The translations under genes and the position numbers were made by a program. DNA of 37,619 nucleotides from Bacillota bacterium (GTDB taxonomy: Bacteria; Bacillota; Clostridia; Christensenellales; SZUA-584), in contig JAEXTV010000037.1 of NCBI GenBank assembly GCA_023406895.1, forward strand, positions 1-37,619, read 5' to 3'. This document shows positions 8,222-15,867 of the stretch, piece after piece. The notes under the pieces are model-generated. The model saw only the letters and a program-made list of their open reading frames with translations. It was not told the origin of the DNA and searched no databases. Each line of letters begins with the position of its first letter. Positions within the stretch are counted from its first letter, which is position 1.

Positions 8222-9370
8222 ATGCAATATCGTGATATCGGCAAAACAGGTAAAAAAGCCAGTATGATCGGTTTGGGGTGCGAGCATCTTGATAACAAAC
8301 CATATCATCAGGTGGAGGACACCGTTCGAACGGCACTTGAGCACGGCATCAATATTCTGGATGTGTTTATGCCGGGAAAAGAGATTCGTGAAAATATTGC
8401 AAAATCGTTGGGAAACCGCCGCAAGGATGTTATGATTCAAGGCCATATCTGCTCGACGGATTTAAGCCAACAATATGATATCAGCCGAGACCTGCCAACA
8501 GTGAAACGCTATTTTGAAGATTGCCTGCGTATCTTCGGCGGCTACATTGATTTTGGCATGCTGTTTTTCATCGATTCCGAGCAGGATTACCGAAGAGTTT
8601 TTGATGGCGGCATCGCTGATTATGCGCAAAAGCTGAAAGCGAACGGGGATATCGGTCATATCGGTTTCAGCTCACACAACCCGCAGATTGCGGCAAAGGT
8701 CATACAAACCGGGCTGCCGGAAATCATGCTGTTCAGCATCAATCTTGCTTTCGACCTGTGTCCTTTGGATACCAACGCGCTTGACGCACTCGAACAGGAT
8801 TGGCACAACACGGGCTTTCACGGCATCGATCCGGTGCGCAGTTCACTCTACACACTTTGTGAGCAAAAGGGTGTGGGAATCAGTGTGATGAAGACATTGG
8901 GCGCAGGCAAGCTGATTTCAGCAGAACACACACCTTTTTCGGGGCCGATGACGGTGAATCAGTGCATCCATTATGCGCTGAGCCGGCCGGCTGTGTTTAG
9001 TGCGCTTTTGGGCTGCCAAACGGGTGAAGAAGTGAAACAGGCTCTTGGCTATTTTGAAGCGGATGCGCTCAGCCTGGACTATACCGGGTTTTTAAACGAG
9101 CTTAAGAACGATTTCGCGGGCCATTGCGTTTATTGCAGCCATTGCTTGCCGTGTCCGGCGCAAATCGATATTGCTGCCGTCAACAAATATCTTGATATTG
9201 CAAAGCTGGATGAGAATAATATACCGCCTTCGATACGGTCTCATTACTTAAGCATGGCTCATGGCGGCGCCGATTGTATATCGTGCGGAAGCTGTGAAAG
9301 CCGCTGCCCTTTTCATGTGCCGGTAATGGAGAACATGGCACAGGCTGCAAGACTTTTTGGCGAATGGTGA
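8222..9370 (+). CDS. Aldo/keto reductase-fold protein with C-terminal double 4Fe-4S domain
   Basis: The protein has 382 residues. Residues 1-290 follow the aldo/keto reductase barrel, opening YRDIGKTGKKASMIGLGC. Residues 300-382 carry two ferredoxin-type motifs, CVYCSHCLPCP and CISCGSCESRCP, each able to bind a 4Fe-4S cluster. Of the usual catalytic tetrad only Asp47 aligns. The Tyr position is Met50 (LDVFMPGKE), the Lys position is His75 (MIQGH), and the His position is Phe115 (DFGMLFF). This suggests it is not an ordinary NADPH carbonyl reductase. It is more likely an electron-transfer or radical-type enzyme, or a non-catalytic relative. AAGGGG precedes the ATG. It stands alone, with its own terminator-like hairpin downstream, and is more AT-rich than groEL. 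Confidence 0.85.
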   Translation: MQYRDIGKTGKKASMIGLGCEHLDNKPYHQVEDTVRTALEHGINILDVFMPGKEIRENIAKSLGNRRKDVMIQGHICSTDLSQQYDISRDLPTVKRYFEDCLRIFGGYIDFGMLFFIDSEQDYRRVFDGGIADYAQKLKANGDIGHIGFSSHNPQIAAKVIQTGLPEIMLFSINLAFDLCPLDTNALDALEQDWHNTGFHGIDPVRSSLYTLCEQKGVGISVMKTLGAGKLISAEHTPFSGPMTVNQCIHYALSRPAVFSALLGCQTGEEVKQALGYFEADALSLDYTGFLNELKNDFAGHCVYCSHCLPCPAQIDIAAVNKYLDIAKLDENNIPPSIRSHYLSMAHGGADCISCGSCESRCPFHVPVMENMAQAARLFGEW

Positions 9371-9400
9371 TAACTGAAAAATCTTATACAATGAAGAGAA

Positions 9401-9432
9401 GGCAGGGATATAGTCCTTGCCTCAGGCTGTTT
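9401..9432 (+). terminator. Hairpin after the Fe-S reductase gene (probable terminator, direct repeat left copy)
   Basis: GGCAGGGA pairs with TCCTTGCC across ATATAG-type loop bases, with one G-U pair, and is followed by a T-containing tail. A near-identical 21-bp copy lies at 9607-9627. Confidence 0.5.
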
Positions 9433-9531
9433 GATAAAGTGTATTTAAGCCTCCCTCAGACGACTATTCCAAAGGGATGGACCGGGAGGTGCACGTAGTG
9501 CCGGAGGGAGTGACCGTTTTCAAGCCATTTT

Positions 9532-9579
9532 CTCTCCTCCAGTCACCTATCGGTGACAGCCCCCTCGTCAGAGGGGGCC
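9532..9579 (-). repeat. Dispersed palindromic repeat, copy B
   Basis: On the plus strand it reads as the reverse of copy A. GTCACC pairs with GGTGAC, then GCCCCCTC pairs with GAGGGGGC. Confidence 0.7.
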
Positions 9580-9755
9580 ATGATAAGAGGCTTTTTGACA
9601 CTCTGAGGCAGGGACATAGTCCTTGCCTTTCGTCTGTTTTCTGATCATTCAGTGTCTCCTAAGCATTGCCACTCGTGTGATACTCGGTATATAATAAAAC
9701 CGTTATATTTTCAATCGCAATTCTCCAATAAATATGAATGAATGGGGTGATGGTA

Positions 9756-10484
9756 ATGGATTTTATGAACAGTGCCTATCTTTATATCATCGGTGCGGCC
9801 ATTGCTGTGCTGGTGCTGGCACAATCCGTGTACTTTCTTATGCGCGCCGTCAAGCGCGGCCGGGAACTTGGGTTATCGAATAAAATCATGAAGGATGCCG
9901 CCATATCAAGCGCGACGTTTTCGGTGGTGCCGTCGTTGCCCATCGTGCTCGCAATGATCACGCTCGCGGCCACAATCGGCGCGCCGTTTTCGTGGATTCG
10001 CCTGTCGGTCATTGGTTCGATGACCTATGAGACGGCAGCCGCAGGTGCAGTGGCGGCCGCTGCGGACAGCATCACAATGTCTGTTTACGCAAGCATCATG
10101 TGGGTGATGACAATCGGTATCATCAGCGGGCCCGTATTCAATATCTTCGGGCTTAAACGGTATCAAAGCAAAATCGAAAAAATAAGCCAGCGCGACCCAA
10201 AATGGTCAAAGATATTGACCGACGCGCTGTTCATGGGCATCATCGCCGTGATGGGCGGCGTTTATATCGCCAAAGGCATCGCGTCGCTCGCCGGCACAGC
10301 GCCGAGCGAGCTCGTTGTCAATGGCGGAGCGCAGGCTTTAACGCTGCTGACGGGCGCGGTATTGATGGCCTTGTTCGGTGTCGTGATCAAAATTGCCAAA
10401 GCCAAATGGCTGGAAAACTTTGCGCTGCCCATTTCAATGATCGGCGCGATTGCGTTGTCCGTGGTTTACCACGGCTTGTTATAG
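9756..10484 (+). CDS. DUF5058-like integral membrane protein
   Basis: I recognise this as resembling the uncharacterised DUF5058 family. It has 242 residues and about six hydrophobic helices. Marker stretches are SVVPSLPIVLAMITLAATIG and PFSWIRLSVIGSMTYETAA, with small-residue and proline patterns typical of transport proteins. ATGs at 9738 and 9750 lie upstream in frame. The GGGGTGA at 9744-9750 fits the ATG at 9756 best. The gene ends in TAG, and the next membrane gene follows after 10 bp behind AGGAGG. The M20 hydrolase gene comes third. Adjacency suggests the two membrane proteins form one complex that moves a substrate or product of the hydrolase. That function is inference. Confidence 0.75.
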   Translation: MDFMNSAYLYIIGAAIAVLVLAQSVYFLMRAVKRGRELGLSNKIMKDAAISSATFSVVPSLPIVLAMITLAATIGAPFSWIRLSVIGSMTYETAAAGAVAAAADSITMSVYASIMWVMTIGIISGPVFNIFGLKRYQSKIEKISQRDPKWSKILTDALFMGIIAVMGGVYIAKGIASLAGTAPSELVVNGGAQALTLLTGAVLMALFGVVIKIAKAKWLENFALPISMIGAIALSVVYHGLL

Positions 10485-10494
10485 GAGGTGCACC

Positions 10495-11184
10495 ATGAAA
10501 GATAAAGGTTTATTGCTAAGCGATTACAAGCAAATGACACACCGTATCGGCCGTATCTGGACAGCCGCCGCTATGCTGCTGATTTGTGCGGTGCCGCTGT
10601 TTTTCTGCATCATCTATGGTGTGCTGCCCGAATGGAATTCTTTTTATACAGGCGCGGTCGCGATCATTCCGATGTTCTGGGCCGTCGGTCTCATCGAGGT
10701 GTTTAACTATTCACCCATGCTCGGCGTGGGCGGCACATATCTCGCGTTTGTCACCGGCAATCTGGCCAACATGAAAGTTCCCGCGGCCAAGGTGGCGCTG
10801 AGCAAGGCAGGTGTGGATGCCACCACCGAAGAAGGGGAAGTGCTGGCAACCATTGCTGTGGCGGTTTCGACGATTGTCACGGATCTGGTACTCATCGCCG
10901 GGCTGCTTCTCGTGATACCGATAACGGGCTGGATCAATTCCGATCCGGTGCTGTCGAGCGTCTTTGATCTGTCCACGGGTTACGTGATTCCGGCGCTGTT
11001 CGGTGCCATCGGCGTGGTATTCCTCTCAAAGAGCTGGAAAATTGCCATTGTGCCCACGCTGCTTATGATACTGATATTTTTGCTTATTCCGGCTATTTAT
11101 ACATCATACAGCATTTTCATTCCGGTGATGTCGATATTCGCGGTGTTGATTGCGCGGCTGATGTACAAAAAGAACATGATATAG
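10495..11184 (+). CDS. Uncharacterised membrane protein, partner of the DUF5058-like protein
   Basis: The protein has 229 residues and about six hydrophobic segments. They include AAAMLLICAVPLFFCIIYGV, VAIIPMFWAVGLIEVFNYSP and a C-terminal cluster ending ARLMYKKNMI. The conserved-looking core MLGVGGTYLAFVTGNLANMK precedes a soluble loop (KAGVDATTEEGEV). A longer in-frame ORF from 10450 exists, but its first 15 codons overlap the upstream gene. The ATG at 10495 follows AGGAGG by six bases. It resembles no transporter family I can name. Its placement between the DUF5058-like gene and the M20 gene, with gaps of 10 and 12 bp, implies an operon and a joint function. Confidence 0.75.
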   Translation: MKDKGLLLSDYKQMTHRIGRIWTAAAMLLICAVPLFFCIIYGVLPEWNSFYTGAVAIIPMFWAVGLIEVFNYSPMLGVGGTYLAFVTGNLANMKVPAAKVALSKAGVDATTEEGEVLATIAVAVSTIVTDLVLIAGLLLVIPITGWINSDPVLSSVFDLSTGYVIPALFGAIGVVFLSKSWKIAIVPTLLMILIFLLIPAIYTSYSIFIPVMSIFAVLIARLMYKKNMI

Positions 11185-11196
11185 GGAAGTGGACAC

Positions 11197-12648
11197 ATGA
11201 TCGTATTATACGTTATTCTTGCGCTGCTTGTGCTGCTGATGGCTGTGCTCGCGGTGAATACCATCAGAAAAAAAACGGTGAAAGCAGAAGCGAAAAGGGC
11301 AGAGCCGCTTCCGCTTGACGAAGAGACGCTCGCGAAGAACCTGTCGGGTATCATCCGCTTCAAGACGATCACATCCAGCACGATGGACGGCTTTGATAAA
11401 GATGCGTTTCTGGGGCTGCACGCTTACCTTGAACAAACGTACCCGCTGCTGCACAAGACACTGGAAAAAGAAGTTGTTAACACCTACAGCCTGCTTTATA
11501 AATGGACAGGCTCCGGCTCAGATCAAAAGCCCTTTTTGATGATGGCGCATATGGATGTGGTGCCGGCCGATGAGCGCACCGCGGATAAGTGGGTGCACGG
11601 CGCGTTTTCGGGTGATATCGCGGACGGCTATGTATGGGGGCGCGGCGCGATGGATATGAAGGGGCAGCTCGCCGCGATACTCGAAAGTGTGGAACATCTG
11701 ATTGGTGAAGGCTATAGGCCCAAACGCGATATTTACATCGCCATCGGGCACGACGAGGAATCGATGGGGACGCTCGGTGCGCAGAAAATTGTGGACAGAC
11801 TTGCCGAAAAGGGCGTGCGGCTCGACTTCGTGATTGATGAGGGCGGCGTGATGATGGACGGCAAGCTGATGAGCGTCGGTGCGATGGTTGCGGCGGTGGG
11901 CATATGCGAAAAGGGCTATGCGGACATCCGCCTTATTGCCGAATCAGCGGGCGGACACGCCTCAAGGCCGCCCAAACAGACGGCGGTCGGTGCGCTCGCA
12001 AAAGCCATTGTGGCGCTTGAAAAAAAGCATATGAAGCCCACACTCAACAGGCCGCTCAAAGATATGCTGGGCGCGGTGGGCGCTCACATGGTATTCCCGC
12101 TCAATGTGATTGCGTCAAATCTCTTTCTCACAAAGCCGCTGTTGCTGATGGGCCTCAATGCGAGCGCAACAGGCGCAGCGATGGTGAGAACCACAGCCGC
12201 CCCGACAATGCTTCAAGGCTCCAGCGCGCCGAATGCATTGGCAGAGCGGGCGGAGGCGGTGGTGAATTTCCGCATATCGCCTGACGATACGTTGGACGGA
12301 CTGTTAAGGCACATCAAAAAGACAGTGGGCGAAAACATAAAGCTGGAAATCATACAGGCCTATGAACCCTCGGAGGTGTCAAACGTCGCTAGCCGTGCGT
12401 ACGGTATCATCAAAGAAACCGTTCAAACGATGTTTCCTGATTATGTGGTATCACCGTATCTGATGGTGGGCGCGACAGATTCGCGCCGTTACGCAGCTGT
12501 TGCGGACGGGATTTACCGTTTTCAGCCGTTTCGCTCGATGGCGGACGATCTTGATACGTTGCATGCGGCTAATGAGCGTTTGCGCGTAGAATCGCTTCGG
12601 GAAGCCGTTGAGTTCTTTATTCGTCTTGTAAAAAAGGCGAATGAATGA
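11197..12648 (+). CDS. Membrane-anchored M20 family metallohydrolase (carboxypeptidase S / PM20D1-like)
   Basis: The protein has 483 residues. An N-terminal hydrophobic anchor (about 1-20, ending NTIRKK) places the catalytic domain near the membrane. The zinc site is complete: His118 and bridging Asp153 (AHMDVVPA, GRGAMDMKGQ), general base Glu187 and ligand Glu188 (GHDEES), Asp214 (IDEGG) and His456 (LHAANE). The GRGAMDMKGQ, ALGHDEE-like and DEGG spacing resembles yeast carboxypeptidase S and mammalian PM20D1, which act on peptides or N-acyl amino acids, more than it resembles ArgE or DapE. The substrate here is unknown. It is the third gene of the operon with the two membrane proteins. The dimerisation lid lies around 235-390. 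Confidence 0.87.
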   Translation: MIVLYVILALLVLLMAVLAVNTIRKKTVKAEAKRAEPLPLDEETLAKNLSGIIRFKTITSSTMDGFDKDAFLGLHAYLEQTYPLLHKTLEKEVVNTYSLLYKWTGSGSDQKPFLMMAHMDVVPADERTADKWVHGAFSGDIADGYVWGRGAMDMKGQLAAILESVEHLIGEGYRPKRDIYIAIGHDEESMGTLGAQKIVDRLAEKGVRLDFVIDEGGVMMDGKLMSVGAMVAAVGICEKGYADIRLIAESAGGHASRPPKQTAVGALAKAIVALEKKHMKPTLNRPLKDMLGAVGAHMVFPLNVIASNLFLTKPLLLMGLNASATGAAMVRTTAAPTMLQGSSAPNALAERAEAVVNFRISPDDTLDGLLRHIKKTVGENIKLEIIQAYEPSEVSNVASRAYGIIKETVQTMFPDYVVSPYLMVGATDSRRYAAVADGIYRFQPFRSMADDLDTLHAANERLRVESLREAVEFFIRLVKKANE

Positions 12649-12716
12649 TAAGATATTGTCAAACAGCGCGATTGGCGCTGTGAGCCATTATACATATTTA
12701 TAACAGGAGGAATGAG

Positions 12717-13592
12717 ATGCGCGACTTTATCATTGCCACCGATTCAGACACGGAAATTCCCTACACATATGCCGATCAGTATGGTATCCCGGTATTCCTG
12801 ATGCCGTATACAGTGAACGGTGAGGAGAGGCTTTTCGATCTCGGCAGAAACACAGACTTTGTCAGCTTTTATGAAGAACTCAGCAATGGTGCGGACGCGA
12901 TTACTTCCACCAGACCTCCGGTAGATATCGCAGACTTTTTCCGTGAAGCCGTTAAAAGCGGCAAGGATGTGCTGTATTTGTCGTTTTCTTCGGCGCTTTC
13001 CGGCCACTTTGACCTTACGCAGATGGCGAAAAACATGGTGCTTGAGGAACTGCCGGATGCGCGCATAGAAATTGTGGACACACTGCGCATCTCGATGGGC
13101 GCGGGGCAGCTTGTGATGCAGGCCCAGCAGCTTAAAAACGAAGGCAAGTCTCTTGAAGAAATCAGAGACTGGGTGATTGCAAACCGTCAGCGCAGCCAAG
13201 CATGGTTCTCTGTGGACGATTTAAACTACCTTAAAAAAGGCGGGCGTTTGTCGGGAGCGGCGGCGGCAATCGGCACGATACTCGACGTCAAGCCGATTTT
13301 GAAGCTTAATCGGGAGGGCAAAATTGTCGCGGCGGACAAAGTGAAGGGAACAAAAAAGATCCTTCGGTTTTTCTTGAACGTGATTCAGGAGAACGTTGAA
13401 AACGCTGAAGAACAGACAGCCTATGTGCTGCATGCAAACTGCTTGGAGACGGCAGAAAAGCTCAAAGAGCTGCTTGTCGAGACTGTGCCGTTTAAAGATG
13501 TGCAGATACAGGATATCGGCCCGGTGATCGGCTGTCATACCGGCCCCGGTGCGCTTGCCGTGATATTCATGGGCAAAGAGATGACATCATAA
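12717..13592 (+). CDS. DegV family protein (fatty-acid-binding FakB-like)
   Basis: The protein has 291 residues with the DegV signatures IATDSDTEIP at the start, TSTRPPV and LSFSSALSGHF for fatty-acid carboxylate binding, and GGRLSG near 180. The end reads GCHTGPGALAVIFMGK. DegV/FakB proteins hold a fatty acid and present it to the kinase FakA for entry into phospholipid synthesis. No fakA is nearby. AGGAGG lies six bases before the ATG. The gene follows the M20 gene by 68 bp and ends at a clear terminator. If the M20 enzyme releases acyl chains, a lipid-binding neighbour would fit, but that link is speculative. Confidence 0.92.
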   Translation: MRDFIIATDSDTEIPYTYADQYGIPVFLMPYTVNGEERLFDLGRNTDFVSFYEELSNGADAITSTRPPVDIADFFREAVKSGKDVLYLSFSSALSGHFDLTQMAKNMVLEELPDARIEIVDTLRISMGAGQLVMQAQQLKNEGKSLEEIRDWVIANRQRSQAWFSVDDLNYLKKGGRLSGAAAAIGTILDVKPILKLNREGKIVAADKVKGTKKILRFFLNVIQENVENAEEQTAYVLHANCLETAEKLKELLVETVPFKDVQIQDIGPVIGCHTGPGALAVIFMGKEMTS

Positions 13593-13604
13593 TCAGTGAC
13601 ATTC

Positions 13605-13628
13605 AGGGCTGCTGCGGCAGCCCTTTTC
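13605..13628 (+). terminator. Terminator of the degV gene
   Basis: A perfect eight-base-pair stem (AGGGCTGC with GCAGCCCT, loop TGCG) is followed by TTT, 13 bases after the stop. Confidence 0.88.
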
Positions 13629-13833
13629 TATTGAGCTTATCGCATACAACTTCATCAACCATGCCAAAAAGAAGGTTGCCTGAGTGACAGATACCATTGC
13701 GAGGTAACGTCACTTGCACGGGTATCCTGTTCATGGCACAGCACTTTTAACTGTGGTGTGTGTTCATCTCGCGATGGCTCGATCGATCAATCAACGCGAC
13801 GGCCTTGTCTATGTGATTGTACATGGATACAAC

Positions 13834-13866
13834 TAAAAAATGAAGGCCGCCCTGCATAAGGCAGCC
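13834..13866 (-). terminator. Terminator of the small minus-strand gene
   Basis: Read on the minus strand, GGCTGCC pairs with GGCGGCC (one G-U pair) and is followed by TTCATTTTTT. The rest of 13629-13833 has no ORF with a start site. It shows weak nested complementarity (GATACC with GGTATC inside TGCCA with TGGCA), noted only. Confidence 0.65.
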
Positions 13867-13908
13867 ATGTGATTAGAAATAATTATATTAACGGAACTGT
13901 CTTTCGAT

Positions 13909-14178
13909 TTATTCGACGCGGGCCGGCAGGTATCTTTCAAGCATCGTCTGAACGTCGGCGCTGTTCAGATCACCGAGCAGAGCAGCAAGAATAGCGAGGA
14001 CCGCAACGGCGATGTTTTCATTATCAATCGTGATATTTACATTGCCAATTTCTCTGAAAACATTTCTTTGATTCTGGTCCTGATCCTGTGCCTGTGCCTT
14101 TAACTGATCCTGAGTCCGGGTCAAATCAAATCTCGGTTTGCGCGAGCCGCTAGAATAACCATTCCAATACCAAGACAT
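13909..14178 (-). CDS. Small uncharacterised protein, Gln/Asp-rich linker and hydrophobic helix
   Basis: The protein has 89 residues. An aromatic-rich start, MSWYWNGYSSGSRKPRF, leads into a hydrophilic stretch, QDQLKAQAQDQDQNQRN (about 27-43). An NVNITIDNENI segment and a hydrophobic helix, AVAVLAILAALLGD, follow, with the end DVQTMLERYLPARVE. An upstream in-frame start at 14235 lies beyond the inverted repeat. The ATG at 14178 has GGAGGG eight bases before it and is chosen. The single-gene unit has its own operator-like repeat and terminator. I do not recognise the family. The pattern could suit a small envelope or spore-associated protein, but nothing proves it. Confidence 0.65.
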   Translation of the reverse strand: MSWYWNGYSSGSRKPRFDLTRTQDQLKAQAQDQDQNQRNVFREIGNVNITIDNENIAVAVLAILAALLGDLNSADVQTMLERYLPARVE

Positions 14179-14200
14179 TAGTGTGCCCTCCAATATTATA

Positions 14201-14229
14201 TTACATATATACTGTTCATATATATGTAA
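14201..14229. promoter_or_regulatory. Perfect AT-rich inverted repeat upstream of the small gene
   Basis: TTACATATAT and ATATATGTAA are separated by 9 bp and lie just upstream of the start at 14178. This is a likely binding site for a regulator, or a leader hairpin. No gene for a matching regulator is adjacent. Confidence 0.55.
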
Positions 14230-14319
14230 CCGCATATGTTATAATTTATTGTGACTAACAGCATGTGTGACAGGAGCATAAATATATTTATAGAAAAACG
14301 GGGTAAAAAACTGAAACAA

Positions 14320-14348
14320 TTGACATTAATATATTAACATTATATGAT
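14320..14348 (+). promoter_or_regulatory. Strong promoter of the four-helix membrane gene
   Basis: Consensus TTGACA (14320-14325) and TATGAT (14343-14348) are spaced by 17 bp, with an AGGAGG site following closely before the ATG at 14378. Confidence 0.85.
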
Positions 14349-14377
14349 AGAATAAATTATATTATAGGAGGTTCATT

Positions 14378-14776
14378 ATGAACGCACCTGGAAAAGGCAT
14401 TTTAAAAGTTGTTAGTATCCTCTTTATTATCTTCGGAGCCATTGCAACAATTCTGTCTCTCGTCGGACTTCTCGGGTCGGCCTATCTGACTGCTGTTTCT
14501 TACGGCCTGGCCGGCATTCTTGTGGTGGCAATGGTCATCGCGCTCATCGGAAGTGCGCTGGAACTCGTGTTGGGTATCGTCGGTCTGAAAAAATGCAATG
14601 ATCCTTCTCAGGCAAACTTTTTCATCGTGTCTGGTATCGTTCTTTGCGTACTGAATCTGGTTTCCATGATCATGAGCTTCTCTGTCACAAGCCTTATTGC
14701 TTTTGTGCTTCCCATTCTGTTCATCGTCGGCGGTGTGCAGAATAAGAACGCGGCAGCGCCCAACGTACAGGCTTAA
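14378..14776 (+). CDS. Small four-helix membrane protein, function unknown
   Basis: The protein has 132 residues and four hydrophobic segments (about 8-33, 43-70, 80-102, 103-122). The ends are short and polar, with KKCNDPSQAN in the central loop. The glycine-rich helices recall small DUF4064-type membrane proteins, but the family is not certain. It has a near-consensus promoter, AGGAGG and a strong terminator, so it is a highly expressed single-gene unit. It is divergent from the small Gln-rich gene. Confidence 0.75.
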   Translation: MNAPGKGILKVVSILFIIFGAIATILSLVGLLGSAYLTAVSYGLAGILVVAMVIALIGSALELVLGIVGLKKCNDPSQANFFIVSGIVLCVLNLVSMIMSFSVTSLIAFVLPILFIVGGVQNKNAAAPNVQA

Positions 14777-14794
14777 TCACTTATAACGAAAAAA

Positions 14795-14826
14795 GCGGGG
14801 CAGCACAGGCTGCCCTGTTTTTTTTT
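14795..14826 (+). terminator. Terminator of the four-helix membrane gene
   Basis: GGGCAGC pairs with GCTGCCC around ACAG and is followed by TG and nine T. Confidence 0.93.
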
Positions 14827-14985
14827 CTGATATATTTATATCAACAGGTTTTATTTAGTCATGTTTGTGCGTTTTCACTTGCGCTAAGAAAAAGGAAATT
14901 CTATAATTGAAATAAAGTGTCTATGCCATAAAAAGGCTGAACATGGATTTTGTCGTATAAACAAAGTTGCCGGGAGGCGATGAGC

Positions 14986-15702
14986 ATGAGCATAAGAGCG
15001 TTACAGCAAATCATAGACGACGCACAGAACATTGTGTTTTTCGGCGGAGCGGGAGTTTCCACCGAAAGCGGCATTCCCGATTTTCGCAGCGTGGACGGCC
15101 TTTACAACCAACAATACCGGTATCCGCCAGAAAAGATATTGAGCCACAGCTTTTTTGAAATGCATACCGCCGAATTCTATGATTTTTACCGTCAAAAGAT
15201 GATCTTTTCGGACGCGCAGCCCAATGCGGCGCATATTAAGCTCGCTGCGCTCGAAAGCAAGGGAAAGCTCAAGGCTGTGATTACTCAGAATATTGACGGC
15301 CTTCATCAAAAAGCGGGCAGCAAGCGTGTGCTTGAACTTCACGGCTCTGTGCACCGCAATTACTGCCAAAAGTGCGGAAAAGCGCACACGCTCCTTTATA
15401 TCATGGCCACCGAGGGTATACCGCTCTGTGATTGCGGTGGCGTGATTAAGCCCGATGTGGTGCTCTATGAGGAACCGCTCAATGACGAGGTGATGGAGAG
15501 TGCGATTCTCGCCATATCGGCGGCGGATGTGCTGATCGTCGGCGGTACGTCACTGGCCGTCTATCCGGCGGCAGGGCTGCTCAATTATTTCGGCAGCGGT
15601 GAGCTCGTGCTGATCAACAAATCGCCGACACCGTATGACCGGCGCGCGAGCATGGTGCTTAACGCGAGCATCGGCGATACGCTTTCCAGAATCACGGTTT
15701 AG
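14986..15702 (+). CDS. cobB: NAD-dependent protein deacylase, Sir2 family
   Basis: The enzyme removes acyl groups from protein lysines using NAD. It has 238 residues. The NAD pocket reads GGAGVSTESGIPDFRS (20-35), followed by TQNIDGLH (100-107). Catalytic His119 lies in LELHGSVH. The small zinc module has Cys127, Cys130, Cys148 and Cys150 (CQKC, CDC). The end has VGGTSLAVYPAAGL and LINKSPTPYD. A TTG-started extension from 14950 exists. The ATG at 14986 has GGGAGG at the best distance (8 bp), better than the ATG at 14980 (2 bp). It appears to be a single gene. The yjdF unit starts 40 bp later with its own promoter. Confidence 0.93.
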   Translation: MSIRALQQIIDDAQNIVFFGGAGVSTESGIPDFRSVDGLYNQQYRYPPEKILSHSFFEMHTAEFYDFYRQKMIFSDAQPNAAHIKLAALESKGKLKAVITQNIDGLHQKAGSKRVLELHGSVHRNYCQKCGKAHTLLYIMATEGIPLCDCGGVIKPDVVLYEEPLNDEVMESAILAISAADVLIVGGTSLAVYPAAGLLNYFGSGELVLINKSPTPYDRRASMVLNASIGDTLSRITV

Positions 15703-15704
15703 CA

Positions 15705-15734
15705 TTGATAGGGGGCGGTTTTCTGTGATAAAAT
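15705..15734 (+). promoter_or_regulatory. Promoter of the riboswitch-yjdF unit
   Basis: TTGATA (15705-15710) and TAAAAT (15729-15734) are 18 bp apart. The start of transcription near 15741 would give a leader of about 125 bases before the yjdF ATG. Confidence 0.6.
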
Positions 15735-15742
15735 AGACCAAT

Positions 15743-15832
15743 CAGGAGATAAAAACACAGCGCGGTATGGTAGTCCGTGCGCACGGAAGTGTCAGTAACC
15801 TGCCGCTTATATAAGCGGTTGTCCCGTCTCTT
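15743..15832 (+). ncRNA. Probable yjdF-motif riboswitch
   Basis: The leader of the yjdF-family gene folds into a compact structure. TCCGTGCGCACGGA (15774-15787) and CCGCTTATATAAGCGG (15803-15818) are two hairpins flanking the single-stranded AGTGTCAGTAACCTG. GAGA near 15746 can close on TCTC near 15828. The segment GGTAGTCC..GGAAGTGTCAGTAACC resembles my recollection of the conserved yjdF motif, reported to bind azaaromatic compounds. The gene identity supports the call strongly. A covariance-model search (Rfam yjdF) would settle it. Confidence 0.65.
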
Positions 15833-15867
15833 TTATTTTGTGCATGCAAAATGGAAGGGATTTTTTT

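Larger units (their letters stand above)
9401..9627. repeat. Composite repeat element bounded by 21-bp direct repeats
   Basis: The 21-bp units at 9401-9421 and 9607-9627 differ by one base. Between them lie a CCTCCCTCAGACGACT segment, a GGGAGGTGCACG segment and palindromic repeat copy B. The composite segment at 29315-29404 has the same internal order (CCTCAG..GACT, then the TTTTCTCTCC..CAGTCACC palindrome). This looks like an inserted non-coding element, with no ORF inside. Confidence 0.55.

Noticed and set aside
13629..13833. A structured RNA between the degV gene and the small gene
   Set aside because: Nested five- to six-base complementarities exist but are weak, and no promoter or downstream target supports them.
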